DNA from: Pseudobutyrivibrio ruminis DSM 9787
Lineage (GTDB): Bacteria > Bacillota > Clostridia > Lachnospirales > Lachnospiraceae
Assembly (NCBI RefSeq): GCF_900218035.1
Contig: NZ_OBMR01000005.1
Coordinates: 124,001-188,000 of the forward strand
Direction: 5' to 3'
DNA length: 64,000 bases
Shown: one piece after another, positions 41,019 through 50,929 of the stretch
How positions within the stretch are numbered: position 1 is the first letter of the stretch
Layout: every line of letters starts with the position of its first letter
Position numbers and translations under genes: made by a program
The notes under the pieces: generated by a model
Databases searched by the model: none
Told to the model about the DNA's origin: nothing
What the model saw: only the letters and a program-made list of their open reading frames with translations

Positions 41019-43475
41019 TTATTTCAAATCAAGCTTATCCAAGTGCCAAATATCATCTACATACTCCTGGATTGTTCTATCTGATGAGAACTTGCCAACA
41101 TGAGCTACGTTTTCAAGTGCCATCTTTGCCCATTTATATTTATCCTTGTAAGCCTCCTGAATCTTTTCATGAGTCTCACAATAAGATGCGAAATCCTTTA
41201 ATACAAAGTATGTATCAGCCTTTGCTGTACACTGTGTATTTAAAAGAGAATTGTAAAGTGGGCGGAACAATTCCGGATTATCAATACTGTAATTGCCATT
41301 TACAAGCTGCTGCAATACCTTTTGAATGTGATGATTTCCATTCATAACATCTACTGGATTGTAGTCATTATTCTTTTCGTGAGCAATTACCTCATCTGAG
41401 CTCATACCGAAGATGTAAATATTCTCTCCGCCAAGCTCCTGGTACATCTCTACATTTGCACCATCCATTGTACCGATTGTAACGGCACCATTAAGCATGA
41501 ACTTCATGTTTCCAGTACCAGATGCTTCCTTTGAAGCTGTAGAAATCTGTTCTGAAACATCAGCTGCTGCAAATATCCATTCAGCATTTGATACACGATA
41601 ATCTTCAATAAAGACAACCTTGATTTTATCGTCGATTGATTTATCGTTGTTGATTACCGCTGCTACATTGTTTATCAGCTTGATGATAAGCTTTGCATTT
41701 TCATAACCTGCAGAAGCCTTAGCACCAAAGATAAATGTAGTTGGATAGAAGTCCATCTCTGGATTTTCCTTAATCTGATTGTAGAGATACATTACATGAA
41801 GAATATTTAAAAGCTGACGCTTGTATTCATGTAATCTCTTAACCTGAACATCGAAAATCGAATTAGGATCAACCTCGATTCCATTATGCTCTAATATATA
41901 CTTAGCCAGACGCTTTTTGTTATCGAGCTTGATAGCCATAAACTCATCAAGAGATTTCTTGTCATCAACAAAGCTCTCTAACTTCTTCATCTGAGATAAG
42001 TCTGTAATCCAACCACGGCCAATCTTTTTGATTACCCAATCTGAAAGCTTATAATTGCCATGCATCAAGAAACGTCGCTGAGTAATACCATTGGTCTTGT
42101 TGTTGAATTTCTCAGGATACATTTCGTAGAAATCATGAAGAGAAACATTCTTCAGGATTTCTGTATGAAGAGCTGCAACACCATTAACACTGTAGCTTGC
42201 GGCGATTGCCATGTGTGCCATCTTGACCTGGTCGTCTGCAAGGATTGCCATACGATGTACTCTCTCCTCGTCACCAGGGAACTTGGCTCTGATTTCATCA
42301 CAGAATCTGCGGTTGATTTCCTCAACTATCATAAAGACACGTGGAAGCAATCTCTTGAAGATATCCTGTGGCCATTTTTCAAGAGCCTCTGACATGATGG
42401 TGTGGTTTGTGTAGGCAACACAGTGCGTTGTAATCTCCCACGCCTCATCCCAGCCTAAGCCATGTACATCCATAAGGATACGCATAAGCTCCGCAACTGT
42501 AAGTGTTGGGTGAGTATCATTCATCTGGAATACAACCTTTTCAGGAAGCTTCTTGATATCCTTGTGATAACGCAAATACTTTGCAAGAGCTCTCTGAATA
42601 GATGCAGATACAAAGAAGTATTGCTGCTTCAATCGAAGCTCTTTACCCTGAATATGATTGTCGTTTGGATAAAGAACCTCAGTAAGGTTTCTTGCAAGGT
42701 TCATATCCTCAACCGCTCTGCTGTAGTCACCCTTTTCAAATGAGTCAAGTCTGAACACTTCCTTTGGTTTGGCATCCCAAATCATAAGAGTGTTAACCAT
42801 ACCATTATCAAAACCAGTGACAGGTAAATCATAAGGTGTAGCTATTACAGCATTATATCCCTCATGAATATACTTTGTTGTGCCATCTGGCTGACTATCA
42901 TAGCGAACCCATCCGCCAAATCTAACTTCAAATTCATACTCGGTACGCTGAAGCTCAAATGGGTATCTAGTCTGAAGCCAATTATCTGGAACTTCCTGCT
43001 GATAGCCATCCTCGATTTTCTGCTTGAACATACCATAGTGATATCTAATACCGCAGCCATAAGCTGGGTACTGTAAAGTTGCAAGAGAGTCAAGGAAGCA
43101 TGCTGCAAGTCTACCAAGACCACCATTTCCAAGTGCTGGATCTGGCTCCTGGTCCTCTACTTCGTTTATATCAACCCCTAATTCATCCAGGGCATCCATA
43201 ACCTCTGTATATCCACGCATATTAATCATGTTGTTTCCAAGAAGTCGACCAATCAGAAACTCCATAGACATGTAATATACGCACTTTGGATCCTGCTGCA
43301 CAAATGATTTTTGAGTAGTGAGCCAGTTATCAATTACCACGTCGTTGACAACTTCGGCGCAAGCTCTATAAATCTCCTCCTTAGTTGCCATCTCAAAGTC
43401 CTTACGGAACATAGTCTTGACGCGGCCTACTATCTCCTGCTCAATCTCTCTTGTGCTTGGCATCTGTCTCTTCAT
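41019..43475 (-). CDS. glgP: Glycogen/starch phosphorylase
   Basis: 818-aa PLP enzyme that releases glucose-1-phosphate from glycogen. N-terminal GRLLGNNMINMRGY and GNGGLGRLAACFLDSLATL; C-terminal PLP lysine in EASGTGNMKFMLNGAVTIGTMDGAN; KVVFIEDYRVSNAEWIFAAADVSEQIST is the conserved catalytic region. Length is normal. No other glg gene is adjacent. Confidence 0.97.
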   Translation of the reverse strand: MKRQMPSTREIEQEIVGRVKTMFRKDFEMATKEEIYRACAEVVNDVVIDNWLTTQKSFVQQDPKCVYYMSMEFLIGRLLGNNMINMRGYTEVMDALDELGVDINEVEDQEPDPALGNGGLGRLAACFLDSLATLQYPAYGCGIRYHYGMFKQKIEDGYQQEVPDNWLQTRYPFELQRTEYEFEVRFGGWVRYDSQPDGTTKYIHEGYNAVIATPYDLPVTGFDNGMVNTLMIWDAKPKEVFRLDSFEKGDYSRAVEDMNLARNLTEVLYPNDNHIQGKELRLKQQYFFVSASIQRALAKYLRYHKDIKKLPEKVVFQMNDTHPTLTVAELMRILMDVHGLGWDEAWEITTHCVAYTNHTIMSEALEKWPQDIFKRLLPRVFMIVEEINRRFCDEIRAKFPGDEERVHRMAILADDQVKMAHMAIAASYSVNGVAALHTEILKNVSLHDFYEMYPEKFNNKTNGITQRRFLMHGNYKLSDWVIKKIGRGWITDLSQMKKLESFVDDKKSLDEFMAIKLDNKKRLAKYILEHNGIEVDPNSIFDVQVKRLHEYKRQLLNILHVMYLYNQIKENPEMDFYPTTFIFGAKASAGYENAKLIIKLINNVAAVINNDKSIDDKIKVVFIEDYRVSNAEWIFAAADVSEQISTASKEASGTGNMKFMLNGAVTIGTMDGANVEMYQELGGENIYIFGMSSDEVIAHEKNNDYNPVDVMNGNHHIQKVLQQLVNGNYSIDNPELFRPLYNSLLNTQCTAKADTYFVLKDFASYCETHEKIQEAYKDKYKWAKMALENVAHVGKFSSDRTIQEYVDDIWHLDKLDLK

Positions 43476-43534
43476 ATCTCAAAACCCCTCCTAATGGCTC
43501 GCTCGTCACCTACGAGCTATCTTTAGTGTACGAA

Positions 43535-46500
43535 TTACTTACGTGTTACGGCTAAGGTTACCTTCTCACCGTTGATGTTCCATTCTTTAACGTGTGAGCC
43601 TGTTTCGCCTACGATGATTTCGTCAGCGAGAACTTCCCCAGCGATTTCAGCCTTATTCTTTTCGAAGATTGTGGCAGCCTTTTCGTCAGCCTTGTACGCT
43701 ACTGTGATGCGGTCCATAACTTCGAAATCAGCTTCCTTACGCATTGTCTGAATCTTTGAAACGATTTCACGAACAAAGCCTTCCTCAAGGAGCTCTTCTG
43801 TAAGGTTTGTATCAAGAAGTACTGTTACGTAGTTGTCTCCATCTGCTACGAAGCCTTCTGTCTGAGCCATAGAGATAAGTAAGTCTTCCTCTGCAAGCTC
43901 GATAGATGCATCAACCTCAGGCAATTTAATAACCCCATTTGCCTTAAGCTCTGCATATGCTGCGTTTCCATCAAGTGATGAAAGTGCCTTCTGGATGCCA
44001 CCCAAGAACTTACCATACTTAGGTCCTACTGTACGAAGCTGTGGCTTGAATGAGTATGATGTGAATGCTGAAACATCCTCTGTGAATGTAGCTTTCTTGA
44101 CATTAAGCTCATCCTCGATGATGCTAACGTACATTTCAACAAGCTCATGCTCAGCCTTGATGTACATCTGACCGATTGGCTGACGGTTCTTGATGTTGGC
44201 TGTATTTCTACATGCACGACCGTGAACTACGATCTTTAAGAGCTCATCCATATCCTCCTCAAGCTTCTTGTCAATGAATGATTCATTAACAGTTGGGAAG
44301 TCGCAAAGGTGGATTGACTCTGGTGCAGTCTTGTCTACTGAGCGAACCATGTTCTGATAGATTTCTTCTGTCATGAAAGGAATCATAGGTGCTGCTGCAA
44401 GTGAGATATCCTTTAAGCATGTGTAAAGTGTCATGTAAGCATTGATCTTGTCCTGCTCCATGCCCTTTGCCCAGAATCTATCACGGCAACGACGAACATA
44501 CCAGTTAGATAAGTCATCTACGAACTCATCAAGAGCTCTAGCTGCCTCTGGAATCTTGTATGAACCAAGGTTGTCATCAACAGCCTTGATTGCTGAGTTG
44601 AGACGAGAAAGAATCCACTTATCCATAACTGCAAGCTTGCTGAAATCAAGCTCGTACTTTGTAGGATCAAACTCATCAATGTTTGCATATAAGATATAGA
44701 AAGCGTATGTATTCCAAAGTGTTCCAAGGAACTTTCTCTGGCCTTCCATAACTGCATTCTCACCAAATCTCTTTGGAATCCATGGTGCTGAAGATGTGTA
44801 GAAGTACCATCTAATTGCATCTGCTCCCATTTTCTCAAGTGCGTCAAATGGATCAACAGCATTGCCCTTAGACTTAGACATCTTCTGTCCGTTTTCATCC
44901 TGAACGTGACCAAGTACGATAACGTTCTCATATGGTGCCTTATTGAAGAGGAGTGTTGATTCTGCCATAAGTGAATAGAACCATCCACGTGTCTGGTCAA
45001 CAGCCTCAGAAATGAACTTAGCTGGGAACTGCTGCTCAAATACCTCTTTGTTCTCGAATGGATAATGGTGCTGAGCAAATGGCATAGCACCTGAATCGAA
45101 CCAGCAGTCGATAACTTCTGGTACACGCTTCATTGTGCCCTTACACTCAGGACATGTGCATGTAACCTCGTCGATGTATGGACGGTGAAGCTCGATTGTC
45201 TCTGCGTCAGCACGTCCTGAAAGCTCTGCTAATTCCTTGCGGCTACCGATTGAAATCTGCTTGCCACAGTCTGGACACTCCCAGATGTTGAGTGGAGTTC
45301 CCCAGTAACGGTTACGAGAGATACCCCAGTCCTGAACGTTCTCAAGCCAATCGCCGAAACGTCCCTTACCGATTGAATCTGGAATCCAGTTTACAGTGTT
45401 ATTATTCTTAATCAGGTCATCCTTAACTTCTGTCATCTTGATGAACCATGACTCTCTAGCATAGTAGATAAGTGGAGTGTCGCATCTCCAGCAGTGTGGA
45501 TACTCATGCTCAAACTTTGGTGCTTCGAAAAGCTTGCCTTCAGCATCAAGATCCTTAAGTACGTTAGGATCTGCATCCTTAACGAACTGACCAGCATATG
45601 GTGTCTCAGCTGTAAGCTCACCCTTACCATCTACGAACTGAACGAATGGAAGGTCGTATTTACGTCCAACCTTTGCATCATCCTCACCAAATGCAGGGGC
45701 GATATGTACGATACCAGTACCATCTGACATAGTAACGTATGTATCACATGTAACGAAGTGTGCCTTTTTATGCTGCTTTGTAGCTGCAACGCCAGCACAC
45801 TCGAAAAGTGGCTCGTACTCTTTGTACTCAAGGTCTGTACCCTTATATGTCTCAAGTACTTCGTATGCCTTTTCGCCTTCTTCAGCAAGCTTGCCTAATA
45901 CTTTGTCTGCAAGTGCTTCAGCAAGAATATATGTATATCCATCAGCTGCCTTTACGCGGATGTATGTCTCATCTGGGTTAACGCAAAGTGCAAGGTTTGA
46001 TGGAAGTGTCCAAGGTGTTGTTGTCCAAGCAAGGAAGTAAGCATCCTCACCTACGATTTTGAAACGAACGATTGCTGAACGTTCCTTAACTGTCTTGTAT
46101 CCCTGTGCAACTTCCTGTGCAGAAAGTGGAGTACCACAACGTGGGCAATATGGAACGATTTTAAAGCCCTTGTAAAGGAGCTTCTTGTCCCAGATAGTCT
46201 TGAGAGCCCACCACTCTGACTCGATGAAATTGTCATCATATGTGATATAAGGATTGTCCATATCTGCCCAGAAACCTACTGTGCCAGAGAAATCCTCCCA
46301 CATACCTTTATATTTCCATACAGATTCCTTACATTTCTTAATGAAAGGCTCCATACCGTATTCTTCGATTTGTTCTTTTCCATTGAGGCCAAGAAGCTTT
46401 TCAACTTCAAGCTCAACTGGAAGACCATGTGTATCCCAACCAGCCTTACGAGGAACGAACTTGCCCTTCATAGTCTGATATCTAGGAATCATGTCCTTGA

Positions 46501-46690
46501 TTGCACGAGTCTCAACATGCCCAATGTGAGGCTTACCGTTTGCTGTTGGAGGGCCATCATAGAATGTGTATGTCTCTCCTTCTTTTCTTGAATCCATTGA
46601 TTTCTGGAAGATATCATTTTCCTTCCAGAACTTTTCTACCTGCTTCTCCCTTTCAACGAAGTTCAGGCTTGCGTCTACCTTGTTGTACAT
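43535..46690 (-). CDS. ileS: Isoleucyl-tRNA synthetase
   Basis: 1051-aa class I synthetase. HIGH-type motif PHIGHVE near residue 57, KMSKSKGN near 605, an editing domain with TTPWTLPSNLAL, and a catalytic WDTHGLPVE. The length (over 1030) and C-terminal part without an obvious zinc finger fit the IleS2 type, which in other bacteria is linked to mupirocin resistance. The upstream gap is only 98 bp, so no T-box leader fits. AAGGA precedes the ATG. Confidence 0.96.
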   Translation of the reverse strand: MYNKVDASLNFVEREKQVEKFWKENDIFQKSMDSRKEGETYTFYDGPPTANGKPHIGHVETRAIKDMIPRYQTMKGKFVPRKAGWDTHGLPVELEVEKLLGLNGKEQIEEYGMEPFIKKCKESVWKYKGMWEDFSGTVGFWADMDNPYITYDDNFIESEWWALKTIWDKKLLYKGFKIVPYCPRCGTPLSAQEVAQGYKTVKERSAIVRFKIVGEDAYFLAWTTTPWTLPSNLALCVNPDETYIRVKAADGYTYILAEALADKVLGKLAEEGEKAYEVLETYKGTDLEYKEYEPLFECAGVAATKQHKKAHFVTCDTYVTMSDGTGIVHIAPAFGEDDAKVGRKYDLPFVQFVDGKGELTAETPYAGQFVKDADPNVLKDLDAEGKLFEAPKFEHEYPHCWRCDTPLIYYARESWFIKMTEVKDDLIKNNNTVNWIPDSIGKGRFGDWLENVQDWGISRNRYWGTPLNIWECPDCGKQISIGSRKELAELSGRADAETIELHRPYIDEVTCTCPECKGTMKRVPEVIDCWFDSGAMPFAQHHYPFENKEVFEQQFPAKFISEAVDQTRGWFYSLMAESTLLFNKAPYENVIVLGHVQDENGQKMSKSKGNAVDPFDALEKMGADAIRWYFYTSSAPWIPKRFGENAVMEGQRKFLGTLWNTYAFYILYANIDEFDPTKYELDFSKLAVMDKWILSRLNSAIKAVDDNLGSYKIPEAARALDEFVDDLSNWYVRRCRDRFWAKGMEQDKINAYMTLYTCLKDISLAAAPMIPFMTEEIYQNMVRSVDKTAPESIHLCDFPTVNESFIDKKLEEDMDELLKIVVHGRACRNTANIKNRQPIGQMYIKAEHELVEMYVSIIEDELNVKKATFTEDVSAFTSYSFKPQLRTVGPKYGKFLGGIQKALSSLDGNAAYAELKANGVIKLPEVDASIELAEEDLLISMAQTEGFVADGDNYVTVLLDTNLTEELLEEGFVREIVSKIQTMRKEADFEVMDRITVAYKADEKAATIFEKNKAEIAGEVLADEIIVGETGSHVKEWNINGEKVTLAVTRK

Positions 46691-46763
46691 ATAAAAGTAA
46701 TTCCTTTCTAGAGGATATCCTTTCTCGTCAGATATCCCTTCTCTTATTTAAATATGCCAAAAA

Positions 46764-46776
46764 GTGCTAAAAGCAC
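46764..46776 (-). terminator. Small terminator after DUF4190 gene
   Basis: Arms gtgct/agcac with loop aaa, followed on the minus strand by ttttt. A short stem, so moderate strength. Confidence 0.6.
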
Positions 46777-46788
46777 CTCTAACCAAAA

Positions 46789-47340
46789 TTATAATGTATC
46801 ATCCTCATCTAATGAATGAAGCTCGTCCTCTAATATCTGATTGTCATCCAGATAATTGTCCAAGTAGTCCTCATCGTACTCTTCGTAATACTGAAGAATA
46901 TCTTCGCTTGCGTCATAAATGTTTGCAATATTTGCAATAATAAATACATAGCAAACCACGCAAAGAACAACACTTATAATTGATGTGACGATACCTGCAA
47001 TAGCGAGGCCTTGGTTACCCTTTTGTCCTTTTGCCTGTGATAAATAAATGCAACCAAGAACTATTGAAACCAAAGCTAATAAAATATTAAAGAATGATAA
47101 GAATAACAGCAAAGCAATGATGCCTAATACCAGTGATGCTATAGCTAAGCCATTATCTGCCTTTTTAGGAGGCTGCTGATAATAGTATGCCTGCTGATTA
47201 TATCCGTAGTTTGGATTGTTGTATTGATTATTGTACTGATTGTTGTACTGACTATTATTGTACTGATTGTTATATTGGTTGTTTGTATTCTGCTGTGATG
47301 ATTGTTCATTTTCATCTTCAAACATGTAATCGTTACCCAT
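46789..47340 (-). CDS. DUF4190 membrane protein with Asn/Gln/Tyr-rich tail
   Basis: 183-aa protein. Residues about 14-58 are a low-complexity region made of QYNN-type repeats. Two hydrophobic segments follow (about 66-92 and 107-135) with the DUF4190 pattern GLAIASLVLGIIALLL and NQGLAIAGIVTSIISVVLC. An acidic C-terminal tail closes the protein. Function unknown. Confidence 0.82.
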   Translation of the reverse strand: MGNDYMFEDENEQSSQQNTNNQYNNQYNNSQYNNQYNNQYNNPNYGYNQQAYYYQQPPKKADNGLAIASLVLGIIALLLFLSFFNILLALVSIVLGCIYLSQAKGQKGNQGLAIAGIVTSIISVVLCVVCYVFIIANIANIYDASEDILQYYEEYDEDYLDNYLDDNQILEDELHSLDEDDTL

Positions 47341-47421
47341 AATATCTCCTAAATTATATAATTAACCTAATCTTAATTATGATAACTGTTTATGCCCTAT
47401 TTTACAAGCAAAACCAAAAAA

Positions 47422-47444
47422 ACCACCCTTTTTGCAAGGGTGGT
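47422..47444 (-). terminator. Terminator of the crotonase gene
   Basis: Arms accaccctt (47422-47430) and aagggtggt (47436-47444), loop 5; flanked by A and T runs. Confidence 0.9.
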
Positions 47445-47463
47445 AAAAAATCAATTAATTTTA

Positions 47464-48267
47464 TTAGAAATCTGTAAGATTTGCAGCACGTCTCTCAAGG
47501 AATGCACCCATGCCCTCTGCCTTGTCGTGTGTAGAGCATGTAATACCAAAGAGGTTAGCCTCCATCTCAACTGCATTCTTGATGTCCATGTCGTAACCAT
47601 TGTTGATTGCAGCCTTTGCAATAGAAACAGCGTAGCTTCCCTTTGAAGCAATCTTCTTAGCCATTTCCTTAGCTGTGTTCATAAGCTCTTCCTTAGCAAC
47701 AACCTTGTTTACAAGACCAATTCTGTATGCCTCGTTTGCATCGATTGAATCGCATGTGAAGATAAGCTCCTTAGCGCGTCCCATACCAACAAGACGAGCA
47801 AGTCTCTGTGTGCCACCGAAACCTGGGATAATTCCAAGGCCTGTCTCTGGCTGACCAAATGTAGCATTGTCAGCAGCGATACGGATATCGCAAGCCATAG
47901 AGATTTCGCAACCACCGCCAAGTGCAAAGCCGTTAACAGCAGCGATTGTAACCTGTCTCATATTCATAAGCTTAAAGAATGGAACTGAAGCCTTCATACC
48001 AAATGCACGAGCCTCAGCTGCTGTGAAGTTAACCATCTCAGAGATGTCTGCTCCAGCAACAAATGACTTGTATGGGTTATCCTTCTTATCAGGACCGCCT
48101 GTAAGGATAAGAACCTTTACATCGTCTCTTGCTTCGATTTCTGTTAATGCAACATCGAGCTCATCGAGAGTCTCGCTGTTAAGTGCATTAAGTGCTGCTG
48201 GACGAGAGATAGTAAGTACCGCAATCTCATCAGCAACTTCAAGCTTTAAATTGTTAAATTCACTCAT
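47464..48267 (-). CDS. crt: Crotonase (3-hydroxybutyryl-CoA dehydratase)
   Basis: 267-aa enoyl-CoA hydratase. The oxyanion-hole block is FVAGADISEM and NGFALGGGCEISMACDIRIA; the two catalytic glutamates are visible in GGGCE and GQPETGLGIIPGFGGTQRL. In butyrate producers this enzyme dehydrates 3-hydroxybutyryl-CoA to crotonyl-CoA. Here it stands alone, without thl, hbd, bcd or etf genes beside it, and has its own terminator. Confidence 0.92.
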   Translation of the reverse strand: MSEFNNLKLEVADEIAVLTISRPAALNALNSETLDELDVALTEIEARDDVKVLILTGGPDKKDNPYKSFVAGADISEMVNFTAAEARAFGMKASVPFFKLMNMRQVTIAAVNGFALGGGCEISMACDIRIAADNATFGQPETGLGIIPGFGGTQRLARLVGMGRAKELIFTCDSIDANEAYRIGLVNKVVAKEELMNTAKEMAKKIASKGSYAVSIAKAAINNGYDMDIKNAVEMEANLFGITCSTHDKAEGMGAFLERRAANLTDF

Positions 48268-48346
48268 AGTAATCCTCCTCTTTGTAGGGCATTCCCCTTC
48301 GATTTTTCATGATTACTATATTAGAGCATTGTTAAAGTTTTGTCAA

Positions 48347-50929
48347 TCATTTTTGTTTCCTATTTTTAATTATTTCTTTCATCTTCTTTTTGTTCTCGTA
48401 CATAGCAGAATCTGCCCTGTCAAAAACGTCGGAAACAAATCTGTCTTCCTTGCTAAATTTCGCCCAGCCAACAGCCATTGTCACGCTATTAGCCTTATCG
48501 TTTCTTTTATTGGCCCTATCAATTTTGCCAAGTCTGTTTTCAATCATTTCATAGTCTTTGCCCTGGGCTATGGCGACAAATTCATCACCACCGATTCTAT
48601 ATACAGGACTTCTTGCAAAGGCATCGCACAAAATCATACAGCCTTCTTTTATATAATCATCACCTGCCTGATGTCCCAGGTTGTCGTTAACCTGTTTTAA
48701 TCCATTTAAATCACAGATAATAATGGCAAATTTCACTTCTAGTCCCGCCTGTATCTGTGTATTTAAATGCTCCTCCTCATCAGCGTATGCTCTTTTGTTT
48801 TTTACACCTGTAAGCTGGTCTTTTGTGGCCCTTTCCTCTGCTTCAATAAGCGAAGTTGCATATTCTCTTTCTTGAACCACTTGCTTTTCGATGTTCATAA
48901 CACCTACAAGAAGTCGTGCTTCATTATCCTCTTGTATAAGGGTTGCTCTCAAACACCAATGAACCACCTGTTTTTCAACTATGACTCTATATTTGTATAC
49001 AAAAATCCCATCCTCTTCTATTCTTTTAAGAACAGTTTTTTTATCAAAGACCTTTAAAAAGTCCTTAATGTCATCTGGATGGAAAGTGCGCCAAACATTT
49101 CGTGCAGTCTCCTCAAAGAAATCTTCACCCTTCATCGCCAGATTAAGCCTTCCATATTCTTCTGAGGAATTATAGCTGACATAATTATTAGTGACAGGAT
49201 CAACAGAGTAGATGTTTATAAACTCACCAGACAACGCCATGATACGAGAATAAGCTTTTCTCTCTTCTTTTATCTTCTCAATCGCCTCGCGCTGTTTCAC
49301 CTGGTCATCAACATTATTGATACCTATCAGAATATAATTATCGTCTTCTCTGACCTTTACTGCCTTCAAGTTGACATATATAGGTTCACCGTTCACTATA
49401 CGTCTATAGGTTATTGAAAATGTACCCTTATTCTTTAGACTCTTTATAATTTTATCCTTTGTAAAGGATTTATTCATCATATCTAAATCTTCAGAATAGA
49501 TTCTGCTAAAGAAGTTCTTCAAAGTTTTATTGAAGAAATCAGTTCCCTTCTTTTCAACAGATACATCTCTATTGAGGCCATCCGGATTGTATTCCACAAA
49601 CTCATCAGTATCCATATTTACATAGAAAAGATTAATATAATCCTCTGATAAAGCTCGCGCTATATAGTTGTATGTAAGAGTGTCTGCCTGATTTATCGTT
49701 TCTCCAATTTGAAGAATTACAACAGCCACTGCGGCAACTTTCGTGACAGGATTTACAGCTACCCTTTGTAACAGCAATTGAATCGTCTTTTTATGCCTTG
49801 TTCTATCATCAAAGATTACCCTTTTCCCATCTTTAGCACATTTACGTATCGCATTTACGGTATATTCTCCAGCACTTTCTTTTGCATTTTCTTTGACTTT
49901 GTAGATAAAATCTCTTCCTTCAATTCCGGAATTTGAATATAAGAAATTTCTAAAGGCATGGTTTTCTCTAATTATTTTCAAAACATCCCCATAGCTTTCA
50001 ACGATTGCAACTGGGAATGTATCAAAATAGTTATCCAAATCCCCATTCTTTCTTGCAAAAGAAATGTCATAAAGGTTTATCTTTCCAATTGACACATAAT
50101 AATCGGTTTCCTTTGGATTCTCAAAACCAATTTCCAATCCTTTTTCATAACGTTCAAAGACTTGGCTAACTGAAATAGGCTTGCAGTAATAGAATCCCTG
50201 CATACGGCTACATCCAATTTCATTTAAAAAGTCAACCTGTTCTGCCGACTCAACGCCCTCTACTACAGTCTCCATACCTAGTGACATAGCCATTCTGACA
50301 AGCTCTGTCAAAATGATCTTGGCACTTTCACTGTTAGCAATTTGTCTTACGAAGAATATGTTTATTTTCAAAAGGTCAAAATGCATTAGCTGAAGAACCG
50401 CTGGTGCAGCATCTCCACTGCCATAATCGTCAAGCCATATTTGGAATCCCAGCTCCTGCAACTGCTCCAATTGAGAAATGATAAAGTTATCCCCTGGATT
50501 AATGGAATCTTCAGAGACAGAAATAGCTATCATATGCTTTGATATTTTAGATTTTTCCACTCTTGTTGCTATTTCATCTACTACGTCACAAGTGTAAAAA
50601 TCCACCTGTGAAAGATTAACAGATGTAGGAACAACAAAAAGACCTCGCTTTAGCTGCTCTTCCATTTTCTCAAGTGTTCGTTCCAGCACAAACAGGTCCA
50701 ACAGGTGGACTTTATTTACTGCCTCCATGGCAGGAACAAAATCGATTGGATTAAGCATCCCAAAGACAGGGTCTTCCCATCTAACAAGCGCTTCCTCACC
50801 GCAGACTCGACCATTAGATGTACGAATTATTGGTTGATAGTACACCTCAATCCAGCCCTCAGAAAGCGCTCTGTCGATATTGTCGACAATGTATTTATTT
50901 TTGTTAAACTCTTCCCCGAATACTCCCAT
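48347..50929 (-). CDS. EAL-PAS-PAS-GGDEF protein
   Basis: 860-aa cytoplasmic c-di-GMP protein. EAL domain is N-terminal (residues about 15-260; EALVRW at 46, SVNLS, WLDDYGSGD, LLKINIFFV, VEGVES, MQGFYYCKPI). The position that is E in the usual LEITES block reads AISVSEDS, so one metal ligand seems to be replaced by serine. Two PAS-like regions follow (about 405-560 and 565-695). The C-terminal GGDEF (RIGGDEFVAIA, about 795) with DLNGLKQVNDNLGH looks active and lacks an I-site. No membrane helix. It overlaps the DUF6320 gene by one base. Confidence 0.9.
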   Translation of the reverse strand: MGVFGEEFNKNKYIVDNIDRALSEGWIEVYYQPIIRTSNGRVCGEEALVRWEDPVFGMLNPIDFVPAMEAVNKVHLLDLFVLERTLEKMEEQLKRGLFVVPTSVNLSQVDFYTCDVVDEIATRVEKSKISKHMIAISVSEDSINPGDNFIISQLEQLQELGFQIWLDDYGSGDAAPAVLQLMHFDLLKINIFFVRQIANSESAKIILTELVRMAMSLGMETVVEGVESAEQVDFLNEIGCSRMQGFYYCKPISVSQVFERYEKGLEIGFENPKETDYYVSIGKINLYDISFARKNGDLDNYFDTFPVAIVESYGDVLKIIRENHAFRNFLYSNSGIEGRDFIYKVKENAKESAGEYTVNAIRKCAKDGKRVIFDDRTRHKKTIQLLLQRVAVNPVTKVAAVAVVILQIGETINQADTLTYNYIARALSEDYINLFYVNMDTDEFVEYNPDGLNRDVSVEKKGTDFFNKTLKNFFSRIYSEDLDMMNKSFTKDKIIKSLKNKGTFSITYRRIVNGEPIYVNLKAVKVREDDNYILIGINNVDDQVKQREAIEKIKEERKAYSRIMALSGEFINIYSVDPVTNNYVSYNSSEEYGRLNLAMKGEDFFEETARNVWRTFHPDDIKDFLKVFDKKTVLKRIEEDGIFVYKYRVIVEKQVVHWCLRATLIQEDNEARLLVGVMNIEKQVVQEREYATSLIEAEERATKDQLTGVKNKRAYADEEEHLNTQIQAGLEVKFAIIICDLNGLKQVNDNLGHQAGDDYIKEGCMILCDAFARSPVYRIGGDEFVAIAQGKDYEMIENRLGKIDRANKRNDKANSVTMAVGWAKFSKEDRFVSDVFDRADSAMYENKKKMKEIIKNRKQK

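Noticed and set aside
46691-46788. T-box leader before ileS
   Set aside because: Only 98 bp separate ileS from the preceding gene, and no T-box sequence or antiterminator is present.
47207-47290. CRISPR-like short repeat array
   Set aside because: The repeats code for the QYNN-type low-complexity tail of the DUF4190 protein; there are no spacers.
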